The notes under the pieces: model-generated
Seen by the model: only the letters and a program-made list of their open reading frames with translations
Database searches by the model: none
Told to the model about the DNA's origin: nothing
NCBI GenBank assembly: GCA_020002185.1
Contig: CM034534.1
Span: forward strand, 30,647,851-30,711,850
Length of the DNA: 64,000 nt
Direction of reading: 5' to 3'
Origin: Paraescarpia echinospica
Lineage: Eukaryota; Annelida; Polychaeta; Sabellida; Siboglinidae
Shown: one piece after another, positions 22,054 through 34,299 of the stretch
How the letters are laid out: each line of letters opens with the position of its first letter
Numbering within the stretch: position 1 is the stretch's first letter
Position numbers and translations under genes: made by a program

Positions 22054-24841
22054 GCAATAGTAGCCGGAGCAAATGTAGAACATGGAAAGGATGCCACTTT
22101 ATAAACCTGTCATGGGTAATCCATAGTGACCTCAAAGACGTAGGACTAGGAAAATCCATATCAAGGAAAAACATGTGGGAGCCTCTACGACAATAGCTGG
22201 GGATAAGGCATAAAAAAGGCACTGATTGCACCACTGTATAATTGTAATAATGTACTCATTACAGCAACAGAAAATAGAACACATTATCATCACTAGCCGT
22301 CATATTGATGGTTTAATGTTGCCCGGGGCTTCCTGACCACCTGTTTTTATTTACAGCCGCTGTCACTTACAATACTTATCTGACGTTTCTTAAATCATCA
22401 GTTCTTGCAGAACATTTATCCCTCCACACATCTCTCATTTGAACCGCATGCCGTTACAGTGTTTCCCCTGGTATATGACGAACGAGGCCGCCTCGCCGTT
22501 TGTCTATGCCGCCTCGCCCGAAATATGCCGAAATTGCCACCTCATAGGTATTCCGTATGCCCATTTTTTCGACGTTGAATTAGGCCCTATATTCAGCGTC
22601 GGCGAGCAGTGCAAAATGACACCACAAAGCCACTTATAATATTCATGCAAAATCGGAGATTTCTAGCAGCATCGTTTAGTCGTCTTAACGTCGCTCAGAG
22701 CCGGTTAGGATTCACCTCATGGAATTAACTCCATTGGACAACGTGAATGACATCACTTGTCAGTTGTCCAGTCACGGGAATATTCCCGCGGGATCCCCGG
22801 TGTCTCCAATGGTGACACCTTGCGGAGTTTCGACTTACTAGAAATCTAGACATTCATGTATCATGGCGCCCAAACGGTAACTGCGTTTGGGGGACATGTG
22901 GAACTAGGAGAAAACAAAAACAAGGAAAATGGTAGCTGAACTAAGATGTCTTTTATGCCAATTTTAATATTATAGTATCCACCCACAATAAATTAGAATG
23001 CTGGTGTAGTTGATGTTGAATTTCTGGTTTATGATGGTGGTGGGAATAAAAACCATGCAGGCTTATGACACTACGTCACAACATTACTCGGCACTTGTGT
23101 CGAATCCGGACCCTTTTGAAGCCAAAATAAAATCCGTGCATCCTATTCACTAGTCAGCACTTGTATCGAATCCGGACCCTTTTGAAGCCCAAATAGCAAC
23201 CCGGTTTGCGCAAGTCTGCACCGTGTGCGTAAAATGAGCGATATAATGGCGCTAAGACGCAATATTCTTAAACATAAAATTATACCTAAGATAATGTTGA
23301 ATGACGGAAGATAATGTTGAATGACGGAACTAACTTACTGAGGTATCAAAGTTGGGCAAAAATCAAGGTGCATGGTTTTTTTTAGCAAAACAAAGAATGT
23401 GACTAGTAAGATATCTTTGTGCTAATTATATAAAACATATTCCGACAAAGTTGTGCAAACACTGTTGGGAAAGTTTATTTGAGTGAAGTACTTATGAATA
23501 TAAACCACCGAAGTTCATTTCTCATAACAGACGCCTATTGCCAAAAAGCGTATCTAATAACAAATTATCAGTACATCGGGCTAGGCAATGATATGTTTGC
23601 ACAGAATGTGGATATACTAAACAACTTACTCTGTTTTATAAAAAAGGACACCATTTGTGAAACGTTCTTGCGATTGATAGAAGCATACATTCGTGGTATT
23701 CCAGAAATTACTTTAATTAACTGCATAGCATAGCATGCCAGCAACAACTAAAGTATAATCTTTGGAATAGAAACCACCAATTTAATATCATATGATCATA
23801 ATACTGTGATATGATAATCATTTAAAGTTGGGAGAAAAGAGTTTTCAGACGATACACCTGTCACTGTCTCTGTCAGCATGGTAACAAGGCCTAGGGTTAG
23901 GGCAAGAAAAACATCATGACAAACAAGTGCCAGTGGTTAAGTGGAAATCATGATTACTGACTTTTATTAATCATTACTACATTTACAAGTAGGCCCCTAG
24001 TGTAAACATGTTTACATGCTATCTTGTTTTATATCTTCCCCTCTGTATTCAAGAGTAAAGGTTAAAACATACCTCAGAATGCACCATTTTAAGCCAGTTT
24101 TTTAATCTCAGGACACCACTAGCAATGCTTTGCGCCTGCGCGCTTGCACAGCTCACCCCTACCACCTCGCCCATCATTTTATCCAGGGAAAACACTGCAT
24201 TAGTATTATGTAAGAGCTGGTTCTTGAATCCAGCCATATACACCACATGGCACCACAAGCAAAGATCCTCAACAAAATGCCCCAGTTCATCGCAGTAGCC
24301 ATGTCCTTTGATACTGGTCACATATATGTCTATTATTTATAGGCCCTAGTCTCTAGAGACTTAGTTCGTGATTAGCTCACCCAGATGCCGAAATACTCTA
24401 GATATAAACCCATGGCAGACTGCGCTAAAATCAATATTGGTGAGCAGCGGTTTTGCCCGGCCTGTAAAAGACCCACACAATATGTTACATATGGCGACAG
24501 AAGCAATCTTCTCGTGGCACCACCAGTGCATTGTTTAGTACACCAGGAACTAGAAACCTATGAATGGAGAGTCCCACCAGAATAGAGTCCGTCTGTTACA
24601 AGATGAAGGCAGGGACCAACTCCAATATAGAGCCTGTCATCCAACCCAAGATGTACAGTTGTGGTGGCTCAGTCGTTTACTTTAATGTACTGGATTAGAA
24701 ACTGACGCTTGCAGCCAACCTTGTTGATTCAAAACTGATATCTTCTAGCCTAGAAATTGTGATTTAGCTGTGGATTTTGGCTTTGCGTCAATAGAATGAT
24801 AGATTCTGTAAAACTGAAGAAACCATGACTGTTCTACCACC
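22054..24841. other. Unassigned region with short direct repeats
   Basis: No convincing gene. It contains CAGTGTTTCCCC at 22456, a sequence typical of some hAT termini, but no matching opposite end. The motif CGAATCCGGACCCTTTTGAA occurs at about 23101 and again at about 23168. A 20-base unit (AAGATAATGTTGAATGACGG) is duplicated in tandem near 23290-23329. Open frames at 23479-23733 (+), 24049-24321 (-) and 24385-24585 (+) have no family signature. The minus one ends at a plausible GTATGT donor but in the wrong phase for ABLIM exon 1. Confidence 0.4.
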
Positions 24842-25287
24842 TAAAGCAACGATTCCATATGTACGGATGCGGCATGCAACAATAAATGGCTATAGTGGGA
24901 ATTCATAGGAATGATTCCATGGGTGAGGATGTGTTTTGTTGTGCGGATACAGATGCAGCAAATTGAATCGCTCCATGTAGCGATTCAAATCATATCCGCA
25001 CACGAATCGGACAGGAAATTCCCAGGAGTGACGTCATTATAGAGGTATTTTCCCAACTTTTAAAATGGCGGTGTAGGTATTAAGGATTGAAACATGCCAT
25101 CTCGGAAACTTCCAACAGTTCAAGTAGAAGCATTGGTAGAAGAAGTGTGTCATCACCCTATTTTATATTTTTAAGCTGAATCTACACGCCACCTAGACGG
25201 AAGCGGAAAGAGAATGCACACTGCATTCTGCATGGAATTACGCATCCACATGCGGCATCCGTACATGTATATGGAATCTTAGCTTAA
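24842..25287. mobile_element. PIF/Harbinger-type MITE
   Basis: TAA at 24842-24844 and 25285-25287 is the 3-base target duplication expected for Harbinger elements. The inverted ends read AGCAACGATTCCATATGTAC at the left and, on the other strand, AGCTAAGATTCCATATAC from the right, followed by GTACGGATGC on both. The 440-base interior includes an ATG-started peptide resembling the start of a MADF domain, the DNA-binding partner encoded by Harbinger elements. This supports it being an internal-deletion derivative. Confidence 0.75.
25094..25174 (+). pseudogene. Remnant of a Harbinger MADF/Myb-like DNA-binding protein
   Basis: ATG opens a 26-codon frame starting MPSRKLPTVQVEALVEEVC and ending HHPILYF before TAA. 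The pattern LVEEV..HPILY resembles the first helix of MADF domains (LIEEVRKHPxLY). The rest of the domain is missing, consistent with internal deletion. A spliced continuation cannot be excluded. Confidence 0.5.
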
Positions 25288-28235
25288 GCTGTAGACTTGG
25301 CACCTCCGCATAAGGTCATTTGGTGCAAATATTTGCCATGGTCATACAGTAAATAGTGCTCAGTAAGTAGGCTAGCTCTTGTTTCCTACATACCGAGTGT
25401 GACAACATGTGGAAATTCTTCATTTTCAACAGGACAAAACATAAGATGCTCAATGCACTGAGGCATGTACAGTATATGAAGGGATGGGGAATAAAAATAA
25501 TGACGTGCACAGTACTTTTTTTGGACAACTCTAGATACTAGCAAAACCGAAGCCCTCACGAATATATAGTATGTGGAGAACTTAGGATCCTGAAGAATGT
25601 AAACCATCCAGACCAAGGTTCACTAGGTCAACCCTACTGACCTTACAAGCCTGGGGTGACAGGGTTCTTCCAATGATATATCATTTGCCCCAGACGTTTG
25701 ACCTCGCAAAAGAAAATGGCATTTCCACAGACCTGCAAAACTACACTTTCTACACAGTATGTAGACTTTTAACAGCGGCATGAGCCCATGCTGAATCTAG
25801 GATCTTCAAGTTCAACACAACAATTTGTTTGAACCTTCAAATATACTAAACAAGTTGATGGTCATGTAACATTATAATGATGGACATGCTTAAACCAGCC
25901 TGACAGAGGCACAAACAAATGGAACTAAGGAGTGGCTACCTCTGGTCAGCAGGAAATGTCCAGTTCCTGTGTGGTCACTAGCCAGCTGACCACAAGGGAA
26001 CCCATCCAGACCAGCAGTCTACTACTGGAGATTACATGAGTAACTGGCACACCCAGTGGCTCTGGGGTGAATTTGATTCATAAATGTAATTGAGCGAAAT
26101 ACTGAAATGCGAGCCATGTGGTGTATCTCAAGGGTGGGTAGCAGGTAGGTATCAACAGGTGTGTAGATTCCCACAGTGCCTGGGCTAGGTGCAGTAGCAA
26201 GGTCTGTTAACCAATAGCTCATTCCATCACTGCTAGACGGTCATCAATACTGCATCAGTTACAGTAGCACCCAGATGATGCAAACAAGTCCATGGTTCAC
26301 TGCGTGTGGCAGTGATGCTACCAAGGAGCTGTCTGATGTATGTGTTAATTTCAGTAGTTAAATGGGTGCAGATCATACGTATTCACACTTTTTAAAAGTA
26401 TGATAGCCATTTCTCATTTATTAACATAAATTTATAATACTATATTGAACTTGATACTAGAATACAATGTTGCATGTGTACTGCCAGCCAAATTGTCTTT
26501 GGTAAACCCATAAAATGTGATTTGCAATTTGAAATATTCACATATAAACACAATATTTGGTAGTTACTGGTTTGAAGTCACAACTGTCATCTAACTGGGA
26601 CTGACTAAGTACAACTTATTCAGTGAACGTCCTGCTAATAATTACATTTATAATGGAACAGACAACTTCCCTTTAATGCTGTTAGAAGATGACCACTTAT
26701 TAGGTGCCTGCCATATCATTCGAACAAAAGTAATGAAAATAAAAAGACGCTGATTCCAAGTCACAAGTGTGACTTCAAAGTTGCACAGGATATTTTGCCA
26801 CACAATATGTGCAGCATAATTAGCATTTTCTGCATTCCATGCTAATGACCACTTCTTCTAATTACGGCTGAATGCCTCTGTATTAGTCACACACATAACT
26901 TGACTAAAACTGGGAACATCTGCACCATTAGTAGGTTGGAGACCACCACTCTGAGTCCACAGCATTTACACCTGTCACGTGTACATATGGCATCGTTTAA
27001 TGGTGATTCCTTTTACTAAAACTATCCCTGCCATATAGTCCAGGTTAGAGGAAAACTTCCTTCACTTACGTCAAAAGTTAGGCAAATTAACAAGCTGTAC
27101 CAAATTTCTATGAAATGTGTGTACCAGCCACCATTACAGTAATGATATCAAAGCACAGAGAAAGGAATGATGATTATCCGGCTACCACAATATCCTATTT
27201 TAGTTCCAACGATGAAAATTAATGATAAATATACATCAAACACATAATGACACATCAAACATTTGCACAGTTTGAATTTATAACAAACCGAAAAATAGCT
27301 GCTAAAGAAATACAAGAATACTTGTTTCATAGGCTAGCCACTAACTGCTATTTAAAGGAAAATTCATAATTTTTGTAGACAAATCAACAAAACGTCCAAA
27401 AATGTGTTACACTGTTCCACAAAGCAACCACATTCCAGATTATTCAGTTTTGACAAAGCTAATGAGACTGCTCTGGACAGAGTGAAACCCAATCACCTAA
27501 TTAGCATGATTAGTGTGTCACATCATGGCCAATGGGGTCACTCTCTCAGTGTCCTATGTGTTGGCAGACAATCCTGGTCTCTCTTCTCATATTTCGCTAC
27601 TTTCTGTCAGCTCCATTTTAACCAGTGTGTGTGTGTGTTCAATTAGATCTAGCTCAAATAGCAACCTAGATGACACTACACTTAACTAAAACATATTCAA
27701 GTCTATGTGACTAATTTATTTATAATTGCATTTTTAAAACACAAATACCAACAATTATAATTATATAATAAATGTCATTACATTTATTTTCTAGTTAACC
27801 ATCTGTGTACAAAAACCAACAAACTATGTTTTTAGCTAAGGCTAAGATCAAAATAATTTATATATTTACACTGTACGAAAAAATATTGAAAAATGTCAAT
27901 TGCCTTAATGCTATGAACCTATAATGGTATAATTGTAAACAAATAGTAGGCAACCAAAACAAAACAAATGATAACGCTGCCTATCTACACCTTCATGTCT
28001 ATTATCAACTGGAGTATTTCATCACAAAGTCCATTAATAAAAATAAGTCATATGATGGGATCGCTTATTATCACAGCGATAGCATTATTTCCCTCTGGAG
28101 TAGTGAACTGTACATACTCAATCATCATACTCAATGTTACGACAAATCAAAGTACAAAATAGTTGCAGATATGTCAGAGTCTGACGTGAAAACAAAATTA
28201 AGCAAACATAAAATTTGGTACATACTTCCAAGATA
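25288..28235. other. Unassigned AT-rich region
   Basis: About 2.9 kb. No exon, transposon terminus, tandem repeat or RNA gene recognised. Short frames at 25316-25616 (-) and 27404-27646 (+) show no signature. Confidence 0.4.
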
Positions 28236-28532
28236 TTAACCCTCTCGTGATCAGAATGCCCGAATCAACCCGACTCTCACTATAATAATAATTGGAGCAT
28301 TTATTTAATTATTCCCAAAACACCCGTCCGCAGGTGAGCGGTCTATTTTGTTGTAAACAAGTATTAATGCGCCGTGCGACAAAGCTGGTGGTGTTTTTTA
28401 GCTTTGTTGTAATTCTCAACGTTGTCATTTCATCTGAGTATATCACATGATTCATTCACAGCACAATCTCTTGATTTAATAGGATTTAATAACAGGCACA
28501 TATTTGTATTAATCTGGCCTTGAGAGGGTTAA
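28236..28532. mobile_element. piggyBac-type MITE (289 bp)
   Basis: It is flanked by TTAA at 28236-28239 and 28529-28532, the obligatory piggyBac target. The ends are CCCTCTCGTGATCAG and CTGGCCTTGAGAGGG, inverted repeats starting CCC. There is no coding capacity, so it would depend on a transposase elsewhere. Confidence 0.75.
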
Positions 28533-28610
28533 GTTATAACAGCTGTTGGCATTTTTTGGGCACTTCGAAAAACAACTGATATCATAATTTTGTATCAAAT
28601 TCATGAAATC

Positions 28611-28979
28611 TATATTTTTAGAATTAAAAATATGTAATTACAAGTAACATACTTACCTGGCTCCGTCGCTTCACAAGGTGCAATACACTTGGCTGCGCCC
28701 AAGTTGCTGGCAAAAAATAATTATAAAAATGAAACTTGACCCATCCCTGCAGCTCCCACCACCCTCACCCCTCATTGAGTCACCCCCACTTCACATTTGA
28801 CTAAAAGAATTGTACAGTGATAGGTTATCTCCCTAAAGCAGGGAAGGAAGGAGGGTGATATGGTGAAGCGACGGAGCCAGGTAAGTATGTTACTTGTAAA
28901 TACATATTTTAATTCTAAAAATGTAGAATTTACTGCCTAACACAGACTTAGCCTGGCTCCATCACTTCACAAGGTGCAG
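28611..28979. repeat. DIRS inverted repeat / internal complementary region
   Basis: Bases 28611-28671 and 28862-28921 are reverse complements with only a few mismatches (about 60 bases, including the CGAAGCGACGG-type core and an AATTAAAAATATG flank). A third partial copy of the core, with G/A changes, lies at 28951-28979 in the first orientation. In DIRS elements such repeats template completion of circular DNA. Confidence 0.75.
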
Positions 28980-29029
28980 AATCTAGATGAATGGTTGGTG
29001 GGGTATAGACAAAGCTACCTCTAATGATC

Positions 29030-30160
29030 TCCTGTTGGTGGCAGAATAGACTCTGCAGCCACTATTGGGCCTAGCTGAATGAGATCAGAGGAGTAGATAG
29101 ATGGGTCCTGCAGATAAAAATCTGTGAAAGTGTTATGACAGCGCCAGGTACCAGATCTGCTCCATGGAGGCCTGTCTGTGGAATGTGAGGGATGCAGCCA
29201 TAGATCATACCTGGTGTGCCTTAACCCGATGGTACTCAAGGACAGTAGTAGGGGATTGTACATAACATTCCATAATGGTTTTGTGAATCCAACCAGAGAT
29301 TGTGGATGGAACAATGTCTGCTTTATGTTCTGGTTTGAAAGAAACAAAGAAGAGACACTTGTTCTTCCTCCATGGCACAGACCTTTCCAGGTAGAATTGC
29401 AAAGCTCGGACAGGGCACAGCAGTCTGTCTTCAGCCATCCCGCTGCTTAAAATGATTGTCCAGTGCTGGGATCGTGCAAGAAAGCATACATTTGGGACCT
29501 TTGCTCAACACTTGAGTTTTCGACAGAAAAGACAGTCCCACTAGTAGTGTAACCTCTGTATAGCGCGCAGTCCGTTGTAAACAGGCATGTTCAAAAGCAT
29601 GAATCTCACTTCTCCATTTGCCAGAGGCAAGAACGATGAGAAAAACGTTTTCCATGTTAACAGTTTATCTCAGGCTTTGTGCAAGTGCTCAAATAGGGGC
29701 TTGGTTAGGGCCGATAGAAGCAAGGCAAGATTCCACTCTGGGAAAGGGCGTTTACTATTTCCCTATGCCAACTCAATATTCTGAAGAAGGGACTTCAACG
29801 ATGGATTCCGTCCTACCTCAACATCAGAAATGGCACGAAGGGTGCTGGCAATTGCCATTTGATAGCCTTCAATGGTCGAAATTGCCAAGTGTTTCTCCGT
29901 GTGAAGATAGAGGAGAAAATCTAAGACTACACTCTCAGTAGCCGAGAGTGGATTAATCTGTTGTGTGCTGCACCAAGTAGAGAAGATCCTCCACTTGGAA
30001 TCATAGATTGCCAGAGTAGACTCTTGTTGGGTCTGGAGGCATGGGAGGCAACGTCAACTGAAAAGCCTCTGCTGCAGAGGGCATTCTGGATACTCTCCAC
30101 ATGTGTAGCTGGAGATTGGAGGGATCACGATGGATTAGTCCTCATGGTTGTAACAGTATC
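29030..30160 (-). pseudogene. DIRS tyrosine recombinase (broken)
   Basis: Recognisable segments, in order: LLYLHTEKHLAISTIEGYQ; LASGKWRSEIHAFEH, with the first catalytic Arg; CPVRALQFYLERS; LFFVSFKPEHKADI; YHRVKAHQV; and NTFTDFYLQD, with the presumed nucleophilic Tyr. Several stops and frameshifts break it. The HxxR motif reads HQV followed by TGA (29205-29207), so the second catalytic Arg codon is lost, probably CGA to TGA. The recombinase would integrate the circular DNA copy. Confidence 0.8.
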
Positions 30161-30604
30161 TAAGGGATGTTGGGTATTTGTAGAGGAGATTCCATCAACA
30201 TCCCTAAGAGGATTGGAAACCAGATCAAGTGTGGCCAGCGAGGGGCAATGAGGATCAGTTCACACTGGGAACTTGTGGCAACAGAGCTGGTGGTGGGTAA
30301 GCGTATGCCCACCGTGCCTTCCAGCTCATTGATAGTGCATCTACTCCTATGGCCGATGGATCTGGAATGGGGGAGACAAATAGGGGGAGCTTGTGGTTCT
30401 TCCTCGTTGTGAACAGATCCAACAAGGGGATACCCTATTCCCGTGTGAGTGCCTGGAAGACAGAAGGGTGTAGAGACCATTCCGTACCCAACATCTGGGC
30501 AGGGGGCGACAGGACGTCTGCAAGCACATTCAATCTCCCGGGAATGTGGAGTGCCCATAGCACTATGCGGTTGTTCTGACACATGAGGAGTTGTCTCTTG
30601 GTCC
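30160..30604 (-). pseudogene. DIRS RNase H C-terminal part and connecting region
   Basis: Frames here read LLMCQNNRIVLWALHIPGR, then LNVLADVLSPPAQ and GTEWSLHPSVFQ, the usual end of the DIRS RT/RNase H protein. A connecting stretch with LILIAPRWPHLIWFPILL follows. The N-terminal half of RNase H is at 32983-33125; the two halves are separated by the LINE at 30605-32974. Confidence 0.75.
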
Positions 30605-30673
30605 GTCTCACTAACTTAGTCCTCTTCACGCGGAGTTGCGTATAAGGCCGCCACCAGAGCTCGCCAATGTGAT

Positions 30674-31078
30674 CTATCTGTCGCATATCTTTCGAGGTAT
30701 CCCAGGTCCCAGCTCTTTCATCTCTTTCTCTAACGTCCTCCTCCAGGTCTCTTTCGGTCTGCCTCTCTTTCTCCGGCCATCAGGAGTCCATCTGAGGGCA
30801 ACTCTGGGTAAGGCTGTAGGTGGCATTCGTAGAACATGTCCGATCCATCTCCACTTATGCTTCTGGATTTCTTGGGTGATGGATTTGGCAGCAGTCCTCT
30901 TGTGTAGCTCGGCGTTCGTGATGATGTTCGGCCAAAATATGTTGAGAATTCTTCGAAGGCATCTGTTCTGGAAGACTTCTAGCTTGTGGCTGATGGTCTT
31001 GGTCATCTTCCAGGATTCAGCTCCATACAGAAGGGTGCTCAAAACATTGATTTTGAACAGCCTGATCTTGATCTCCAC
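30674..31078 (-). pseudogene. LINE reverse transcriptase, C-terminal part
   Basis: Reads KIRLFKINVLSTLLYGAESW, CLRRILNIFWPN, KWRWIGHVLRMP and GRRKRGRPKETWRRTLEKEM, the conserved C-terminal region of many APE-type non-LTR retrotransposons. Upstream on the same strand, 31080-31370 continues with RHKDMQAKTE and RQIGLKINTKKTK in a shifted frame. The RT core piece TGVKEGCILSPILFILGID lies at about 32860-32965, beyond the nested transposon. The catalytic YADD segment is missing. Confidence 0.8.
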
Positions 31079-31370
31079 GTATTTCTGAGTGCTGCAAATG
31101 CTTGGCTGGCCTTTGAAATCCTTGTTCTTATCTCTTTTTCTGTGTCCCCGCTGGTTGTCATTTGGTACACGTGTGAAATCTTCTATATTTTCGATTTCCT
31201 CACCATTACGTTTGATGACTGCTTCAGTTCCGTTCTGCTGTTCATCCTTAAGTGTTTTGTTTTTTTAGTGTTGATCTTCAGTCCAATCTGTCTTGATGTT
31301 CTTGCAACGCTCTCTGTCTTGGCTTGCATATCTTTGTGTCGACATGAGAGCAGGTCCACCATATACCTCT

Positions 31371-32843
31371 CAGCGTTAGAAATAAGCCAGAATATTTACT
31401 TGTCTGCCGGACAAGTTTTGAAATCTACTTGTCCGCCAAAATGTTAACTTATCCGAGTGGTTGTCAAGGGAAATCGAAGCTTCGGAAAAAACGTAAAAAG
31501 TATGTCTTATTTTTATCACAACACAACGTTCCTGCTGTTTCGTTGCATGTACATCTGAGTGACTTGTGATCAAAGCTCAATTTTATTTTGAAAGTGCAAA
31601 ACTGATGACTGTTGGTCATTGGGGTTGAGACATTGGTCCATTATGATAACAATGTTTTGGATAAATTAAGCAAAACATTCTTTTGTAAAATTTATCGGTT
31701 GAAATGTACACATCACTGTAGAATGGCTCATATATATATAACATATATATGACAAATTTTTGCATCAGTTTGTCATTGAAGATGCCACTCAACCAGGAAC
31801 ACAACCAATGCAAAGCCAGGAAATGTTGTCACAAAAATCATAATAAACTATAATTATAATCTGATAATATTTTGTTCAACCTTCAATATTAACAAAGTTC
31901 TGTATTTTATAAATGAAGACAATATTCAATTGATTATCAGCAAGCAAACGCATATTTTTCCTAAATGTTATATTATCATTTTAATGATGATAAAACAATT
32001 TTAACGGTGCCCGAATTACACTTACCAGGCGGAATATAATTTATAGATTTAGTTACGTCGTAACGTTGCTGCCGCGCGTAGACCGCCGTAGTTGGCAGAA
32101 GCTGACATGTCAACGGCCGTTGGCGCCCCATCCCCAGGTCTTGCATAATTCGGTTTCGAAAACTCGCAATTTATGGTTAAAATAAATGTTACACAGACAC
32201 AACAACACTTCTGAAATTGCATTAATATTCCGTTTTTCAACCAGCACCATCCTTTACCGGAGAGCCAGTTACAAGTTCTGAAAATTGTCACCGATCTCGA
32301 TCGGTTAATGTTCTATGACTTGGAAGACTGCCGAGTCCGCGTGGGTTAGGCGTAATATTGGTTAAAACTATATATAATTATTCAAATAACAGGTAGCGAT
32401 ACAAAGTGTACTATTTCCAAATTTCATATGATCTGTGAGTGGAAGCAAGTCGTACGTCAGCCAAACTGAACGATTTACGATTGTGTGAAATACAGCCTCG
32501 ATCAACGATGGCTGATGCGGAGTTTGTCCTATGGGTATAACAGAGCTAGGTCGGTGCGCTCAGCGGATAATCCTGTTAACGCAGGCACTAAACTCGGTCG
32601 AACAACACACTGGTGGCAGAACGACAAGACGCCGATACACTAACAAAATTGGAACACACGCGATTGCTAGCTAACTTCATTTATGTTTGAATTTCCTCAA
32701 ATAAAAAGTTTGCAATGTTGCACGCATCACTATTTACTGCAAATTTTCACTTGTCCACCGGATAACCATGTAGAGTCATTTTACTTGTCCGGGCCAAAAA
32801 TCACTTGTCCCGGACAAACGGACAAGTGCTATTTCGAACGCTG
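31371..32843. mobile_element. Non-autonomous hAT-like element nested in the LINE (1.47 kb)
   Basis: The ends are CAGCGTTAGAAATAAGCC (left) and, on the opposite strand from the right, CAGCGTTCGAAATAGCAC. Subterminal ACTTGTCCG-type motifs are clustered at both ends (31398-31440, 32750-32826). The same five bases, CCTCT, directly flank both ends; a full 8-base duplication is not evident. No transposase frame was seen inside. Removing it rejoins the LINE around GRRG. Confidence 0.7.
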
Positions 32844-32982
32844 CCTCTTCTTCCTTCACTGACCACACTCTTTATAATCCAGTCTATTCCAAGGATGAAG
32901 AGAATGGGAGAGAGTATACATCCCTCTTTCACCCCGGTGTTGACTTTAAAGGTATCAATCAATCCATTTGAGCACTTGGTCC

Positions 32983-33640
32983 ATTTGCACAGCGATACTG
33001 ACTGCGCCCTGCCCTGCTTGTTGATGAAGGACACTACAGTGGAGTTGTCCGACACAACAAGCACTGTGAGCTGTTTCAGCCAGTGGAGAATGGCTTGGTG
33101 TATGTCTTCCAACTTGAGCACATTGATGTGCAGTGCTTTCTCAGTTGTTGAACATACACCGGAGACTGTCAGTGAATTTCAATGACGCATCCGTGAATAA
33201 CTGTGTGTCTGGGTCCTATAGGGTAACTGGAGATCCCCTCAGAACATTGTGTCCCGACATCCACCATTTGAGATCCTCTTCCATAGCAGGGGAAAGAAGT
33301 ATCCACAAGTTGGTTGATGAATTGAAATCCCAATGTTGAGAGATGCAATGTTGGGCTTTGCGGGTGTGTGGACATCCCACAGGAACTAGTTTCTCTGTTG
33401 CTGCAAACAGACCTAGTAGGATCTGCCACAGACGTGCACGTTCTCCCTCTCGGAGAAGAAATATTTGGATCAGTACCTGGATCTTGTGATATCGTTCCGA
33501 TGTTGGAGTCACCTGAAAGGAAATCAGATCGAATTGATATCCCAGGAAAATGAACTTCTGTGTCTGGAATCAAGTCTGACTTCTTCTCATAAATCGTGTG
33601 GCAGAGACAGAGCACTTGTCCAGTGTCTCAGAGGCATTGA
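32983..33640 (-). pseudogene. DIRS RT connection and RNase H N-terminal part
   Basis: Frames contain VHFPGISIRSDFLSG, AATEKLVPVGCPHTRKAQH and VLVVSDNSTVVSFINKQG. The last is the RNase H region of DIRS proteins, with the Asp of SDNSTVV. It is broken by frameshifts and ends at the LINE insertion. Confidence 0.75.
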
Positions 33641-33650
33641 TCTCGAGATG

Positions 33651-34118
33651 TCAAGCCAGTCGTCCAGGTACTGACAGAGATTGGTGCCCATTCCATGCAC
33701 TAGCACTTTGATCTCTGTCATAACTTTGGTGGAAACCCAGGGTGCTGGAGAGAGGCCAAACGGAAGAGCTCTGAATTAGCATCCACAAGGATTCTTGAGG
33801 TAGAGATCGCCGAATGCTTTCTGCAGTCTCCATCATGAAGTGGGGAATCTCCAAGAATGTGTTTAGGAATGAGAGGTCAATAACTGGCCTCCATCCCCTG
33901 GTCTTCTTCGGAACAAGGAAAAGATGACTGTAAAACCCGAGAGACGTTGTGTCATGTACAATCCTGATAGCTTCGGTTTGCCGCATTGTCTGGATCAATG
34001 CCAGGAATGCTTTCCACTTCACAAGGGGGCCCTTGTCCACAAATTGTGAAGGGGTACATGTCACGGGAGGACATTCCCAGAAATGGAGATGGAAACAGAC
34101 TTCCAGAACATTGCACAC
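33651..34118 (-). pseudogene. DIRS reverse transcriptase
   Basis: The segment GFYSHLFLVPKKTRGWRPVI followed by DLSFLNTFLEIPHFMMETAE is the conserved start of the DIRS RT palm. The catalytic YLDD box is present in another frame at 33659-33670 (YLDDWLD). At least one frameshift separates the two parts, so no active protein is possible. Confidence 0.85.
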
Positions 34119-34299
34119 CCACTCGTTGCACTTCTTTCGTCTCCAGACATCGCAGAACAGGGATATTCAAGCTCCTACCTTCCCTGTGAGTAAAGGAGGT
34201 AGTACGACCACCGGTTGGGGTATCCCTGGAGAACCCAGAGTCCACAGTTGTGCGCAATGGTTGGACCGCTCGGTGAATGAGGAGTGTGACACAGACAGT

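Larger units (their letters stand above)
30597..32982 (-). mobile_element. LINE insertion inside the DIRS element, with 8-bp target duplication
   Basis: CTTGGTCC occurs at 30597-30604 and 32975-32982 and marks the insertion. Between them is a 5'-truncated LINE on the minus strand, itself interrupted by a DNA transposon (31371-32843). The DIRS frame is continuous across the junction (SVSLCKWTK on one side, RQLLMCQNN on the other), which fixes both boundaries. The LINE 3' end is GAGGACTAAGTTAGTGAG. Confidence 0.85.

Noticed and set aside
22439..22639. CAGTGTTTCCCC and a 66-codon frame, considered as a hAT element
   Set aside because: Only one terminus-like sequence; no opposite end and no transposase similarity.
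24049..24321. Minus-strand 90-codon frame ending at a GTATGT donor, considered as an upstream ABLIM exon
   Set aside because: Ends in phase 0 while ABLIM exon 1 needs phase 1, and it has no LIM-related sequence.
28655..28705. Apparent small exon with a GTAAGT donor on the minus strand
   Set aside because: The donor-like sequence is part of the DIRS inverted repeat, present again at 28862 in inverted form.
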